A stretch of 39,872 bases of DNA, from positions 1-39,872 of the forward strand of contig JBARMB010000097.1 in NCBI GenBank assembly GCA_049802235.1. Reading direction: 5' to 3'. Made by a program: the position numbers and the translations under genes. This document shows, piece by piece, positions 1 through 7,956 of the stretch. Source of the DNA: VBDM01 sp049802235 (GTDB lineage Bacteria; Pseudomonadota; Gammaproteobacteria; Burkholderiales; SG8-39). Positions within the stretch are counted from its first letter, which is position 1. Each line of letters opens with the position of its first letter. The notes under the pieces were generated by a model. It was given only the letters and a program-made list of their open reading frames with translations. It made no database searches and was not told the DNA's origin.

Positions 1-495
1 GCGCGGCGCGGGCCAAGCGCCGGCGCGGGGCGGCGAGGGCGGCACTTTTCGCGCCAGCGCCTCGGGAAGAAACGGCCGCGCCAGCTGCCCCAGTTTCAAC
101 AGCGGCGTGAACAGCGCCCGCCGCGGCAGCACCCCGGCAAGCGCGCGGCGCTTGATTCGCTCCCACACCGGCCGCGCTACCCGCGCTTCGACAAGTTTTC
201 TGCCGATATCGGCCAGGCGCCCGTAGCGCACGCCCGACGGGCAGGTCGTCTCGCAGGCGCGGCAGGTGAGGCAGCGATCGAGGTGCAGCCGGGTTTTCGC
301 GCTGACGGCCGCGCCTTCGAGCAATTGCTTCACCAGGTAGATGCGCCCGCGCGGGCTGTCGTTCTCGTCGCCGAGCAGCCGATAGGTCGGGCAGGTGGCG
401 GTGCAGAAGCCGCAGTGCACGCACTTGCGCAGGATGGCGTCGGCTTCGCGCCCCTCGGGCGTGTCGCGAATGAAGTCGGCGAGGCGGGTCTGCAT
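1..495 (-). CDS. glcF: Glycolate oxidase iron-sulfur subunit GlcF (N-terminal part; runs off the left edge)
   Basis: This is the iron-sulfur subunit of the membrane-associated glycolate oxidase GlcDEF, which passes electrons from glycolate oxidation to the respiratory chain. The minus strand is open from an ATG at 495 to the window edge, giving 165 codons with no stop. Two ferredoxin-type 4Fe-4S motifs are visible: CVHCGFCTATCP near residues 25-36 and CLTCRACETTCP near residues 76-87. They are followed by the usual GVRYGRLADIGR stretch. The cysteine-rich C-terminal domains lie outside the window. The start codon overlaps the glcE stop by one base (TGATG), so translation is probably coupled. 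The FeS motifs together with glcE and glcD upstream make the call secure. Confidence 0.93.
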   Translation of the reverse strand, partial: MQTRLADFIRDTPEGREADAILRKCVHCGFCTATCPTYRLLGDENDSPRGRIYLVKQLLEGAAVSAKTRLHLDRCLTCRACETTCPSGVRYGRLADIGRKLVEARVARPVWERIKRRALAGVLPRRALFTPLLKLGQLARPFLPEALARKVPPSPPRAGAWPAPR

Positions 496-1574
496 CAAAG
501 ATCCGGATACATGCGTCCCGGATTGAAAATGCCGTGCGGATCGAATTCCCGCTTCAGCTCGCGGTGGATCTGCATCAGCGGCGGGGCGAGCGGCTGGAAC
601 ACGCCCGCGGATTTGTCGCCGCCGCGGAACAGCGTGGCATGGCCGCCGGCGCGCTGCGCCGCTTCGCGGACGATGCGCGCGTCCGCATTCGAGGCGAGCC
701 AGCGCAGCGCGCCGCCCCACTCGATCAATGGCTCTCCGCCCAATTTCAGCGGCGCCGTCGTCGACGGCACCGACAGCCGCCACAGCGGTGCTTCGGTGCC
801 GAAAAAAACATGGGTGTGCTCGCGGATGCCGGCCCAGAAGCGCTGCGCCTGCGCGTCGTCGATGCGCTCGCCGCCGATTTTTTTACACGCGGCCGCGACC
901 GCCGCCCGCGCGCCGGAGAGCCTCACCGCGAGCTCGCCGCCGCTCCAGGCGCCGGCGCTGACCGGCAAAGGCTTGCCGCCCCAGCGGTTGAGCGTCGCGA
1001 TCGCCTTGTCCTCGGGCAGCTCCAGCTTCAGCGTCGCCTCGGCCACCGGCAAAGGCATCACCTTGAGCGACACTTCCAGGATCAGCCCGAGCGTGCCGAG
1101 CGAGCCTGCCATGAGCCGCGAGACATCGTAGCCGGCGACGTTCTTCATCACCTGTCCGCCGAAGGCGAGCACGTCGCCGCGCGCATCGAGAAGGGTCACG
1201 CCGAGAACGAAATCGCGCACCGCCCCCGCCGCCTGCCTGCGCGGCCCCGACAGCCCCGCCGCGACCATGCCACCCATGGTCGCAAACGAGGTTGCCCCGC
1301 CGCTGAAATGCGGCGGTTCGAAGGCGAGCATCTGGCCCTGCGCTCGCATCGCCGCCTCGACTTCGGCAAGCGGCGTGCCGCAGCGCGCGGTGATCACGAG
1401 CTCGCTCGGCTCGTAGGCGACGATGCCGGACCAGGCGCGCGTGTCGAGGATGTCGCCTGCGAGCGACTGGCCGTAGAAATCCTTGCTGCCGCCGCCGCGC
1501 AGGCGCAGCGGGCGCTTCGCCGCCGCCGCCGCGCGCACCGCTTGCGAGAGCTGCTCCAGAACGGAATCCGTCAT
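495..1574 (-). CDS. glcE: Glycolate oxidase FAD-binding subunit GlcE
   Basis: This is the second flavin subunit of glycolate oxidase, 359 aa, close to the usual GlcE length of about 350. The N-terminal half is a PCMH-type FAD-binding fold: RLRGGGSKDFYG near residues 23-35, a TMGGMVAAGLSGPRR segment, then GQVMKNVAGYDVSRLMAGSLG, which is the typical GlcE signature. The protein ends with FNPGRMYPDL, matching the NPG motif of this oxidase family. It is shorter than GlcD because it lacks the long substrate domain. It sits between the inserted beta-barrel gene (22 bp gap) and glcF (one-base overlap) in the same operon. In GlcDEF the D, E and F proteins are all needed for activity (family knowledge). 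Confidence 0.95.
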   Translation of the reverse strand: MTDSVLEQLSQAVRAAAAAKRPLRLRGGGSKDFYGQSLAGDILDTRAWSGIVAYEPSELVITARCGTPLAEVEAAMRAQGQMLAFEPPHFSGGATSFATMGGMVAAGLSGPRRQAAGAVRDFVLGVTLLDARGDVLAFGGQVMKNVAGYDVSRLMAGSLGTLGLILEVSLKVMPLPVAEATLKLELPEDKAIATLNRWGGKPLPVSAGAWSGGELAVRLSGARAAVAAACKKIGGERIDDAQAQRFWAGIREHTHVFFGTEAPLWRLSVPSTTAPLKLGGEPLIEWGGALRWLASNADARIVREAAQRAGGHATLFRGGDKSAGVFQPLAPPLMQIHRELKREFDPHGIFNPGRMYPDL

Positions 1575-1596
1575 GGCGTCACGGGCGCGGTGAACA

Positions 1597-2376
1597 TCAG
1601 TCGAAGGGAATCTCGAAAATCGCCTTGATCGTCCAGTTGTCGGACGCCGGCGTCAGGCCATGGCCGATGCCGAGGTTGAACACCCAGGGCTTGCGGTCGA
1701 AATCCATGACGAAATACAAAGTGCGATCCTGCTGGTCGCGCGGCAGGCGGTCACCGAGCGTGCCGATGCCATCGTAGTACTCGCCGCCGAGCGCGATCCC
1801 CGGCGCAACCTTGTGCACGGCTTTCCACGCGAGCGTGAAATCAGGGCTGCCGCGATGCCCCGGCGACAGGCCCCAGCCGAAAATCGGGTTCATCCCGATC
1901 AGCCAGTCCCTGGCGCGATAGCCGCCGATCACGCGCAGCTCGGCGCTGAGCGGCGACTCGGAGAATTTCCTGGTGACACGGGACACCTCGGTGTTGGCGC
2001 CGAAATACCAGCCGCCCTCCTCTTCGCTGCCGTGCACCGGCAGCCATTTCAGCCGCGCCTTGGCGCCGCCGAGATAAAGTTGACCGTCGGCATCGGTCGC
2101 CATGGGCAGGTACAGGCCCGCCTCGAGGTTGCCGCCCAGGCCCCGGGAAAATTCCGGCGTGATGCGCAGGCCCCGATAAGGCGGCAGGTCGCCCGCGTAA
2201 TCGGGCGTCTTCCTGCCGCGCGGCGTGGTGTTGAGGTGGAGCTCCAGGCCGCGTTCGCCACGCTCGTTGAGCTCGTCGGTATAGACCTGGATTTCGTCCT
2301 CGATCGCCGCGGCGTCGAACGTCGGCGCGAGTCCCGCAACCAGCGGAAGCACCAGCAGCAGAAAACGCGGGCGCAT
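1597..2376 (-). CDS. Predicted secreted beta-barrel-like protein inside the glycolate oxidase operon
   Basis: The 259-aa protein begins with a clear Sec signal peptide: MRPR, a leucine/valine-rich core, and a likely cleavage near AAA at residue 23. The mature part alternates hydrophobic and polar residues with many Gly/Tyr/Trp/Phe, as in an outer-membrane barrel: LEAGLYLPM, GGWYFGANTEVSR, LIGMNPIFGWGLS, IALGGEYYDGIG, RTLYFVMDFDRKPWVFNLGIGHG. I recognise no named family. It starts one base after the glcD stop and ends 22 bp before glcE, so it is co-transcribed with the oxidase genes and splits glcD from glcE, which are usually adjacent. An outer-membrane route for glycolate or another small acid is a possible role, but that is inference from position only. 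Confidence 0.75.
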   Translation of the reverse strand: MRPRFLLLVLPLVAGLAPTFDAAAIEDEIQVYTDELNERGERGLELHLNTTPRGRKTPDYAGDLPPYRGLRITPEFSRGLGGNLEAGLYLPMATDADGQLYLGGAKARLKWLPVHGSEEEGGWYFGANTEVSRVTRKFSESPLSAELRVIGGYRARDWLIGMNPIFGWGLSPGHRGSPDFTLAWKAVHKVAPGIALGGEYYDGIGTLGDRLPRDQQDRTLYFVMDFDRKPWVFNLGIGHGLTPASDNWTIKAIFEIPFD

Positions 2377-2377
2377 C

Positions 2378-3862
2378 CTAAAACCGCGGCAGCTCGGGAT
2401 GCGGCAGCCGGCCGCCGCGCACGTGCATCTTGCCGAACTCGGCGCAGCGATTCAGCGTCGGCACCGCCTTGCCGGGGTTGAGCAGCCCGTGCGCATCGAA
2501 AGCGCGTTTCACGCCGTGGAAGCGCTCGAGCTCCTGCGGCGAGAATTGCACGCACATCTGCTTCAGCTTCTCCATGCCGACGCCGTGCTCGCCGGTGATG
2601 GTGCCGCCGAGCTTCACGCACAGCTCCAGGATCTCGCCGCCGAATTCCTCGGTGCGGCGCAACTGGTCCGCGTCGTTGGCGTCGAACATGATGAGCGGAT
2701 GCAGGTTGCCGTCGCCGGCGTGAAAAACGTTGGCGCAGCGCAGGCCGTACTTCTTTTCCATCGCGGCGATGCCGAGCAGCACTTCCGCGACGCGCTTCCT
2801 CGGGATGGTGCCGTCCATGCAGTAGTAGTCGGGCGAGATGCGGCCGACCGCGGGGAACGCGGCCTTGCGGCCCGCCCAGAGGCGCAGCCGTTCTTCTTCG
2901 CTCGCCGACGCGCGCAGCCCGGTCGCCCCGTTTTCCTTCAGCACGGCTTTCATCCGGGCGACGTCCTCGGCGACTTCCTCGGGCGTGCCGTCGGCTTCGC
3001 ACAGGAGGATCGCCGCGGCGTCGAGCGGATAGCCGGCGTTCACGAACGGCTCGACCGCGCCGATCATGGGCTTGTCCATCATCTCCAGTCCCGCGGGAAT
3101 GATGCCGGCGCCGATGATCGCCGCGACCGCGTTGCCGGCCCGGGAGATGTCGTCGAAAGCCGCCATCACGCACTGCGCCAGCTCCGGCTGCGGCAGCAGC
3201 TTCACCGTGATCTCGGTCGCGACCGCGAGCATGCCCTCCGAGCCGATCATGAGCGCGAGCAGGTCGAGGCCGGGCGCATCGAGCGCCTCGCTGCCGAATT
3301 CGGCGCACTCGCCGTCGATGGTGACCGCGCGCACCCGCAGCACGTTGTGCACGGTGAGACCGTATTTCAGACAATGCACGCCGCCCGAGTTCTCGGCGAC
3401 GTTGCCGCCGATCGAGCAGGCGATCTGCGACGAGGGATCGGGCGCGTAAAACAGCCCGTAGAGCGCGGCGGCGTCGGAAATCGCGAGATTGGTGACGCCG
3501 GGCTGCACCCGCGCGGTGCGGGCGACCGGGTCGAGCGACAGGATGCGCCGCATCTTCGACAACGCCAGCAGCACGCCGTCCTCGCGCGGCAGCGCCCCGC
3601 CCGAGAGGCCGGTGCCGGCACCGCGCGCGATCACCGGCACCTTCAGCTCGCTGCACGCGCGCAGCACCTGCCGCACCTCGTCTTCGTTTGCGGGCAGCGC
3701 CACGACCATGGGCAACTGCCGGTACGCCGACAGCCCGTCGCACTCGTAGGCGCGGGTGTCCTCGGCGGCGTGCAGCACCGCGTCCGCCGGCAGCACCTGG
3801 CGCAGCCGCGCCACCACCTCCGCCTGGCGGATGAAGTTGACTCCGGTTATGCGCATGTTCAT
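2378..3862 (-). CDS. glcD: Glycolate oxidase subunit GlcD (FAD-linked oxidase)
   Basis: This is the catalytic flavoprotein subunit that oxidises glycolate (or D-lactate) to the keto acid. From the ATG at 3862 it is 494 aa, the usual GlcD length. The FAD PCMH domain shows PVIARGAGTGLSGGALP and DPSSQIACSIGGNVAENSGG. The C-terminal domain has HAGDGNLHPL and TITGEHGVGMEK, the substrate and flavin-contacting motifs of the FAD-oxidase C family, and ends near NPGKAVPTL. I preferred 3862 over the upstream in-frame start at 3898 because the extra residues (MRLFRCGKTRHA) are not family-like and a GGAAAG stretch lies 12 bases upstream of 3862. ATG 3856 is another option. The upstream neighbour is hyi, 41 bp away. 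Confidence 0.95.
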   Translation of the reverse strand: MNMRITGVNFIRQAEVVARLRQVLPADAVLHAAEDTRAYECDGLSAYRQLPMVVALPANEDEVRQVLRACSELKVPVIARGAGTGLSGGALPREDGVLLALSKMRRILSLDPVARTARVQPGVTNLAISDAAALYGLFYAPDPSSQIACSIGGNVAENSGGVHCLKYGLTVHNVLRVRAVTIDGECAEFGSEALDAPGLDLLALMIGSEGMLAVATEITVKLLPQPELAQCVMAAFDDISRAGNAVAAIIGAGIIPAGLEMMDKPMIGAVEPFVNAGYPLDAAAILLCEADGTPEEVAEDVARMKAVLKENGATGLRASASEEERLRLWAGRKAAFPAVGRISPDYYCMDGTIPRKRVAEVLLGIAAMEKKYGLRCANVFHAGDGNLHPLIMFDANDADQLRRTEEFGGEILELCVKLGGTITGEHGVGMEKLKQMCVQFSPQELERFHGVKRAFDAHGLLNPGKAVPTLNRCAEFGKMHVRGGRLPHPELPRF

Positions 3863-3903
3863 GGCGTGCCGCGTCTTTCCACAGCGAAATAATCTCAATC
3901 AGC

Positions 3904-4680
3904 TTACAGATATTTCCGCGCCCACGCCAAGCCGTCTTCGGTCCTGCCGGCGGGCTCGTATTCGACGCCGACCCAGCCGCGATAGCCGAGACCGTCGATG
4001 TGCCCGAACAGGAACGCGAAATCGATCTCTCCGGTCCCGGGCTCGTGGCGGCCGGGCACGTCGGCGATCTGCATGTGGCCGATGCGCGGAAGGCTTTTCT
4101 CGATCGTGCCGCCGAGGTCGCCTTCCATGATCTGCATGTGGAAAAAATCGTACTGCAGCTTGAGATTGGAAACGCCGACCGCATCCATGATCGCGATCGC
4201 CTGGCCGGAATGGTGCAGATAGAAACCCGGCACGGTGCGCGTGTTGATCGGCTCGATCAGCAGCGTCATGCCTTCGCGCCCGAGCTCGAACGCGGCGTAG
4301 CGCAGGTTGGAGATGAAGGTCTCGCGCAGCGTGGCGCCGGCCATGTCCGGCGGCGCGAGGCCGGCGAGGCAGTTCACCTGCCTGCAGCCGAGCGCTTTTG
4401 CGTAGTCGATCGCACGGCCGACGCTGTCGCGGAACTCGGCGACGCGCGATGGCAGACAGCCGATGCCGCGATCGCTGTTTCCCCTGTCGCCGGCCGGCAG
4501 GTTGATGAGCACCACCTCGACGCCGGCGCGCGCGGCGATGTCGGCGAGCCGGCCCTTGTCCCAGTCATAGGGGAACTGGATCTCGACCGCCTTGAAGCCC
4601 GCGCGCGCCGCCGCCTCGAAGCGCTCGGGAAACTCGACCTCCTTGAACAGCATGCTGATGTTGGCGCTGAATCTGGGCAT
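3904..4680 (-). CDS. hyi: Hydroxypyruvate isomerase
   Basis: This is a TIM-barrel isomerase of the xylose-isomerase-like AP endonuclease 2 family. It interconverts hydroxypyruvate and tartronate semialdehyde in glyoxylate metabolism. Length is 258 aa, standard for Hyi. It opens with PRFSANISMLFKEVEFPERF and carries GFKAVEIQFPY, LLIEPINTRTVPGFYL, LKLQYDFFHMQIMEGDL and IGHMQIADVPGRHEPGTGEI. The Glu of LIEPIN, the Asp of YDFFH, the His of HMQIAD and the C-terminal VGVEYEP Glu are the expected metal ligands and catalytic acids. It is first in the glc operon, consistent with processing glyoxylate made by GlcDEF. No gcl (glyoxylate carboligase) gene is in the window. Confidence 0.93.
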   Translation of the reverse strand: MPRFSANISMLFKEVEFPERFEAAARAGFKAVEIQFPYDWDKGRLADIAARAGVEVVLINLPAGDRGNSDRGIGCLPSRVAEFRDSVGRAIDYAKALGCRQVNCLAGLAPPDMAGATLRETFISNLRYAAFELGREGMTLLIEPINTRTVPGFYLHHSGQAIAIMDAVGVSNLKLQYDFFHMQIMEGDLGGTIEKSLPRIGHMQIADVPGRHEPGTGEIDFAFLFGHIDGLGYRGWVGVEYEPAGRTEDGLAWARKYL

Positions 4681-4850
4681 TGCGGTATCTTCGTCTGATT
4701 ACAAGCAGGATGCCGGGGCGCTTTCAGCTTCTGCCGAAACCGGACGCCGGGGCGCTGGCTCAGCTTCGCGATTGGAGTTTTCGCGATGTCACGACCCAGC
4801 GTCGCGCAGCATCGCGTCCGCGTGCAGCCGGGCCGTCACGTCCTCAGTCC

Positions 4851-5432
4851 TCACTGCTTCGGCACCCGCCCCATCAAGTAGAACTCGTCGTTCGGCCGCA
4901 TGTCGATCAGGTTGGCCATGCGATTGGACAGTGCGAAAAAGGCGGCGATGGCGCCAATGTCCCAGATGTCCTCGTCCGAGAAACCGTGGGCGCGCAGCGC
5001 AGCGAAGTCGGCATCCGCGATCTCCTCCGCACGCCGGGACACCTTCATGGCGAAGTCGAGCATCGCCATCTGACGCGATGTGAGGTCGGCTTTGCGGTAG
5101 TTCGTGGCCACCTGGTCCGCGACCAGGGGATTCCTGGCGCGGATACGCAAAATGGCGCCGTGGGCGACGACGCAGTACTGGCATTGGTTGGCGCTCGAGG
5201 TGGCGACGACGATCATCTCGCGTTCCGCCTTGGTGAGCCCGCTCTCTTTCTCCATCAGCGCATCGTGATAGGCGAAGAAGGCACGAAACTCCTCCGGACG
5301 GTGGGCGAGAGTGAGAAACACGTTGGGCACGAAGCCCGCCTTGTCCTGTACCGCCAGGATCCGCTCGCGGATATCCTGCGGCAGTTCCCGGAGTTCCGGC
5401 ACCGGATAGCGGCTGATCGGCTTGCTGTTCAT
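4851..5432 (-). CDS. AhpD-like / carboxymuconolactone decarboxylase-family peroxidase-related protein
   Basis: This all-helical protein has 193 aa from the ATG at 5432, which follows a strong GGAGGA ribosome-binding site six bases upstream. An upstream in-frame start at 5477 adds 15 residues but lacks that site. The active-site motif is EREMIVVATSSANQCQYCVVAH, with Glu, a CxxC pair and a His spaced as in AhpD-type thiol peroxidases. The family also includes the 'uncharacterized peroxidase-related enzyme' group, which this protein resembles in length and in the PELRELPQDIRERI start. The physiological substrate is unknown. It stands 170 bp from hyi, and that gap contains no gene. It probably forms its own unit. 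Confidence 0.85.
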   Translation of the reverse strand: MNSKPISRYPVPELRELPQDIRERILAVQDKAGFVPNVFLTLAHRPEEFRAFFAYHDALMEKESGLTKAEREMIVVATSSANQCQYCVVAHGAILRIRARNPLVADQVATNYRKADLTSRQMAMLDFAMKVSRRAEEIADADFAALRAHGFSDEDIWDIGAIAAFFALSNRMANLIDMRPNDEFYLMGRVPKQ

Positions 5433-5501
5433 GGCATCTCCTCCGGTGGTGAAGCAGTGATCGAAGCTTTGATTCAAAAAACAGAGCCTTCGCGGAGTTT
5501 A

Positions 5502-5528
5502 CCCTTGAGTGCAGCGAAGGATTCAGGG
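5502..5528. repeat. Intergenic hairpin resembling a dispersed small repeat
   Basis: The stretch begins CCCTTGAGTGCAGCGAAGG and ends ATTCAGGG, so the two ends can pair (CCCTTGA against TCAGGG with a bulge) around a GCAGCGAAGG centre. It lies in the 146-bp gap between the DUF202 gene and the peroxidase-family gene. Sequences of this type recur as short intergenic palindromes in many proteobacterial genomes. Only one copy is visible here, so repeat status is inferred from its look. Confidence 0.35.
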
Positions 5529-5578
5529 ATGACAATGGCAGGGACTTCGTTCTGCAACGATCGCTTGCGCCGACGCGA

Positions 5579-5953
5579 CTACAAACCCGGGCCGAGGAAC
5601 AGATAGACGGTAAGCGCGATGCCGAGAACGGCAACGGCAAGATTGGCGTACACACCCAGATCTACCCGGTATCCCTCCGGTATCTCGACGGGTTTCAGCG
5701 TCCGCAGCACCTTCCGGTACTGGACAATTGCAACGGCGGCAGAGATCGAGCCCAACGCCATGAAGGCAATCCCGATCCAGAAAGAGGTGCCGCGCTGGAG
5801 CATCTCCCCGGACTTCGGCGAGAGCATGTGCAAGAACAGCCCGAAGCGTTCGATCACGAATCCGAACGCCATCAATGTGAGGCTGGTGCGGTTCCAGGCG
5901 AGCAAAGTGCGCTCCGCCGCGAAGAAGACCCTCGGATCATTCAGGTCGGACAT
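5579..5953 (-). CDS. DUF202 (YidH-like) inner-membrane protein
   Basis: This small membrane protein of 124 aa belongs to the DUF202 family. The N-terminus holds the hallmark RVFFAAERTLLAWNRTSLTLMAFGF. It is followed by three hydrophobic spans: around residues 22-40, around 58-78 (FWIGIAFMALGSISAAVAIVQY), and the C-terminal LAVAVLGIALTVYLFLGPGL. The ATG at 5953 has a GGGAG site eight bases upstream. A TTG two codons earlier is possible but less likely. The family's function is unknown, although yeast relatives of the domain occur in the VTC polyphosphate complex (family knowledge). The gene is divergent from the SulP gene across a 224-bp gap. Confidence 0.88.
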   Translation of the reverse strand: MSDLNDPRVFFAAERTLLAWNRTSLTLMAFGFVIERFGLFLHMLSPKSGEMLQRGTSFWIGIAFMALGSISAAVAIVQYRKVLRTLKPVEIPEGYRVDLGVYANLAVAVLGIALTVYLFLGPGL

Positions 5954-5978
5954 GTGCAAATCTCCCTAAAGCCACTGG

Positions 5979-6008
5979 ATTCCGGCTCGCGCTTTGCGCG
6001 GCCGGAAT
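5979..6008. repeat. ATTCCGGC...GCCGGAAT inverted repeat (dRS3-like hairpin)
   Basis: ATTCCGGC at 5979-5986 is the exact reverse complement of GCCGGAAT at 6001-6008. Inside it, CGCGC at 5988-5992 pairs with GCGCG at 5996-6000 around a TTT loop, so the whole element folds into one long stem with a single bulged T. It is flanked by CTGG and GACG, as in the short 'TGGATTCCGGC...GCCGGAATGACG' repeats common in beta- and gammaproteobacterial intergenic DNA. It sits in the divergent gap between the DUF202 and SulP genes. It lacks a T-run, so a simple terminator is less likely. Confidence 0.6.
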
Positions 6009-6177
6009 GACGTCCGCTTATGAGCGACATATTCCTGCCGCCGCCTCACGCCGCAGCGGGGGGACGACAAGTTTATTCCTCGGCAATCGGAGTTCGCCGG
6101 AGAATAACACGCCGCCGCGCGCGGCCTCGGGTGCGGCGGTTTGGTACCATAGCGCTTTGCGACTGCACTCCGAAGTG

Positions 6178-7956
6178 ATGCCCCTCTCCGTCCATCCCGC
6201 CCTGCGGCGCGCTCTGCCTTTCCTCAAGTGGTGGCCGCACGTCAGCCGGGAAACGCTGCGCGCCGACCTGCTCGCCGGCCTGGTCGGCGCAGTGGTGGTG
6301 CTGCCGCAGGGGGTCGCCTTCGCCACGCTCGCGGGCCTGCCGCCGGAGTACGGCCTGTACTGCGCCATGGTGCCCACCCTGGCCGCGGCGCTGTTCGGCT
6401 CCTCGCTGCACGGCGTCTCCGGCCCCACCAACGCCGTGTCCCTCATGGTGCTCGCCTCGCTCAGCCCTCTGGCGACGCCGGGAACGCCGCATTACGTCCA
6501 GCTCGCGTTCACGCTGGCGCTGATGTCGGGCGCGATCATGGTCGCGATGGGCTTCCTCAGGCTCGGCGCGCTGGTGAACTTCATGTCGAGCACCGTCGTG
6601 GTCGGCTTCACCGCCGCGATCGCCGTGCTGATCTTCGCCAGCCAGCTGGCGAGCTTCCTCGGCATTGCGACGCCGCACGCGAGCAGCTTCACGCGGATCA
6701 TGCTCAACACGCTGACCCGGCTCGGCGACGCGCGGCCCTGGGTCGCGGCGGTCGCCGCCGCCACCCTCGTCATCGGCGTCGCCTCGCGCCGCGTGATCCC
6801 GAAAATCCCGCCGATGCTGATCGCGACCATTGGAGGCAGCCTGCTCGCCTTCGGCCTCAATCAATGGCTGGGGACGGAGCGCACCGGACTGCGCACGCTG
6901 GGAGCGCTCCCGGGCGCGCTGCCGCCGCTCTCGGTCCCGGATCTCTCCGCAGGCACGCTGCAAAGTCTGCTCGGAGCCGCGATCGCCGTGACGCTGGTGT
7001 CGCTGACCCAGGCGATCTCCATCGTCCACGCCGTCGCGCTCAAATCGGGACAGCACCTGGACAATAACCAGGAGTTCATCGGCCAGGGACTCGCAAACAT
7101 CGCCGCCGCCTTCTTCTCCGGCTTTCCGACGAGCGCATCGGTGAACCGCTGCGGCATCAATTACGAGTCGGGCGCGCGCACGCCGCTGTCGGCGGTTTTC
7201 GCCGCGGCGCTCCTGGTCGTGGTCCTCGTCGCGGTCGCGCCGCTCGCCGCCTATCTGCCGATCGCGGTCGTCGCGGGCGTGCTGTTTCTCGTCGCCTGGG
7301 GCCTGATCGACCTTGCGCGCGCGCGCGCCATCGTCGCAACCAGCGGCAGCGAGAGCGCGGTGCTCGCCGTCACTTTCTTCGCGACGCTCCTGCTCGACCT
7401 GCAGTTCGCGATTTTCGTCGGCATCGTGGTGTCGCTGGTGCTGTATCTGAACCGCACCTCGCACCCGACGATGCGGAGCCTTGTTCCCGATCCCCGCCAC
7501 TCGCAGCGCAAGCTGGCGGCGATCGAGGACGGCCTCGTGGAATGCCCGCAGTTGAAAATCCTGCGAATCGAGGGCTCGATCTATTTCGGCGCCGTGAGCC
7601 ACGTGCGGCAACACTTCGATACGCTGCGTCAGCACAACCCGGGGCAGAAGCACCTGCTCTTGATGGCGAAGAGCGTCAATTTCGTCGACATGGCGGGCGC
7701 CGAGCTGCTCGCGCACGAGGCAGGGCGCCGGCGCGCGGAGGGCGGCCGGCTCTATTTCTACAGTCTGCGCGAGCCGGTCGAGGAGCTGCTCGAGAGCGGC
7801 GGCTACCTCGCCGACATCGGCCGCGAGAACATCTTCCGCGGCAAGCACGAAGCGATCGGCTCGGTGTTCGCGCGGCTCGACCGCTCGATCTGCGCCACCT
7901 GCCGGGCGCGCATCTTCGACGAATGCCGCGGCCTGCCGGAGCCGAGCGACCGATGA
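6178..7956 (+). CDS. SulP-family anion transporter with C-terminal STAS domain
   Basis: This is an inner-membrane permease of the SulP/SLC26 family, exchanging or importing sulfate, bicarbonate or another anion. It is 592 aa from the ATG at 6178, with about ten to twelve hydrophobic segments. Family motifs are visible: LRADLLAGLVGAVVVLPQGVAFATLAGLPPEYGLYCAMVPTL split over the first spans, GVSGPTNAVSLMV, and FFSGFPTSASVNR in the later core. A cytoplasmic STAS domain follows from about residue 455, containing LLMAKSVNFVDMAGAELL. The open frame extends upstream to 6007, but those residues are unlike the family and run through the hairpin gap. No strong ribosome-binding site is seen before 6178. 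Its stop overlaps the next start (ATGA). The substrate cannot be told from the sequence. Confidence 0.88.
   Translation: MPLSVHPALRRALPFLKWWPHVSRETLRADLLAGLVGAVVVLPQGVAFATLAGLPPEYGLYCAMVPTLAAALFGSSLHGVSGPTNAVSLMVLASLSPLATPGTPHYVQLAFTLALMSGAIMVAMGFLRLGALVNFMSSTVVVGFTAAIAVLIFASQLASFLGIATPHASSFTRIMLNTLTRLGDARPWVAAVAAATLVIGVASRRVIPKIPPMLIATIGGSLLAFGLNQWLGTERTGLRTLGALPGALPPLSVPDLSAGTLQSLLGAAIAVTLVSLTQAISIVHAVALKSGQHLDNNQEFIGQGLANIAAAFFSGFPTSASVNRCGINYESGARTPLSAVFAAALLVVVLVAVAPLAAYLPIAVVAGVLFLVAWGLIDLARARAIVATSGSESAVLAVTFFATLLLDLQFAIFVGIVVSLVLYLNRTSHPTMRSLVPDPRHSQRKLAAIEDGLVECPQLKILRIEGSIYFGAVSHVRQHFDTLRQHNPGQKHLLLMAKSVNFVDMAGAELLAHEAGRRRAEGGRLYFYSLREPVEELLESGGYLADIGRENIFRGKHEAIGSVFARLDRSICATCRARIFDECRGLPEPSDR

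Noticed and set aside
283..1628. Long plus-strand open frames opposite glcE and glcF
   Set aside because: They are antisense shadows of G+C-rich minus-strand genes; the proteins are Arg/Ala-rich with no domain or start signal.
2399..3892. A 497-aa plus-strand frame opposite glcD
   Set aside because: The product is a His/Arg/Asp-rich low-complexity translation typical of the antisense of a high-G+C gene, while glcD is certain on the other strand.
2049..4184. A 711-aa minus-strand frame across hyi, glcD and the barrel protein
   Set aside because: It lies in an alternate frame across three well-supported genes and shows no family motif.
4705..4770. Imperfect direct repeat (GCCGGGGCGCT ... TCAGCTTC) in the hyi-peroxidase gap
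   Set aside because: Two short, imperfect copies only; not enough to call a repeat element.
6073..7848. A 591-aa minus-strand frame opposite the SulP gene
   Set aside because: Charged low-complexity translation with no domain; the SulP frame has all expected motifs.
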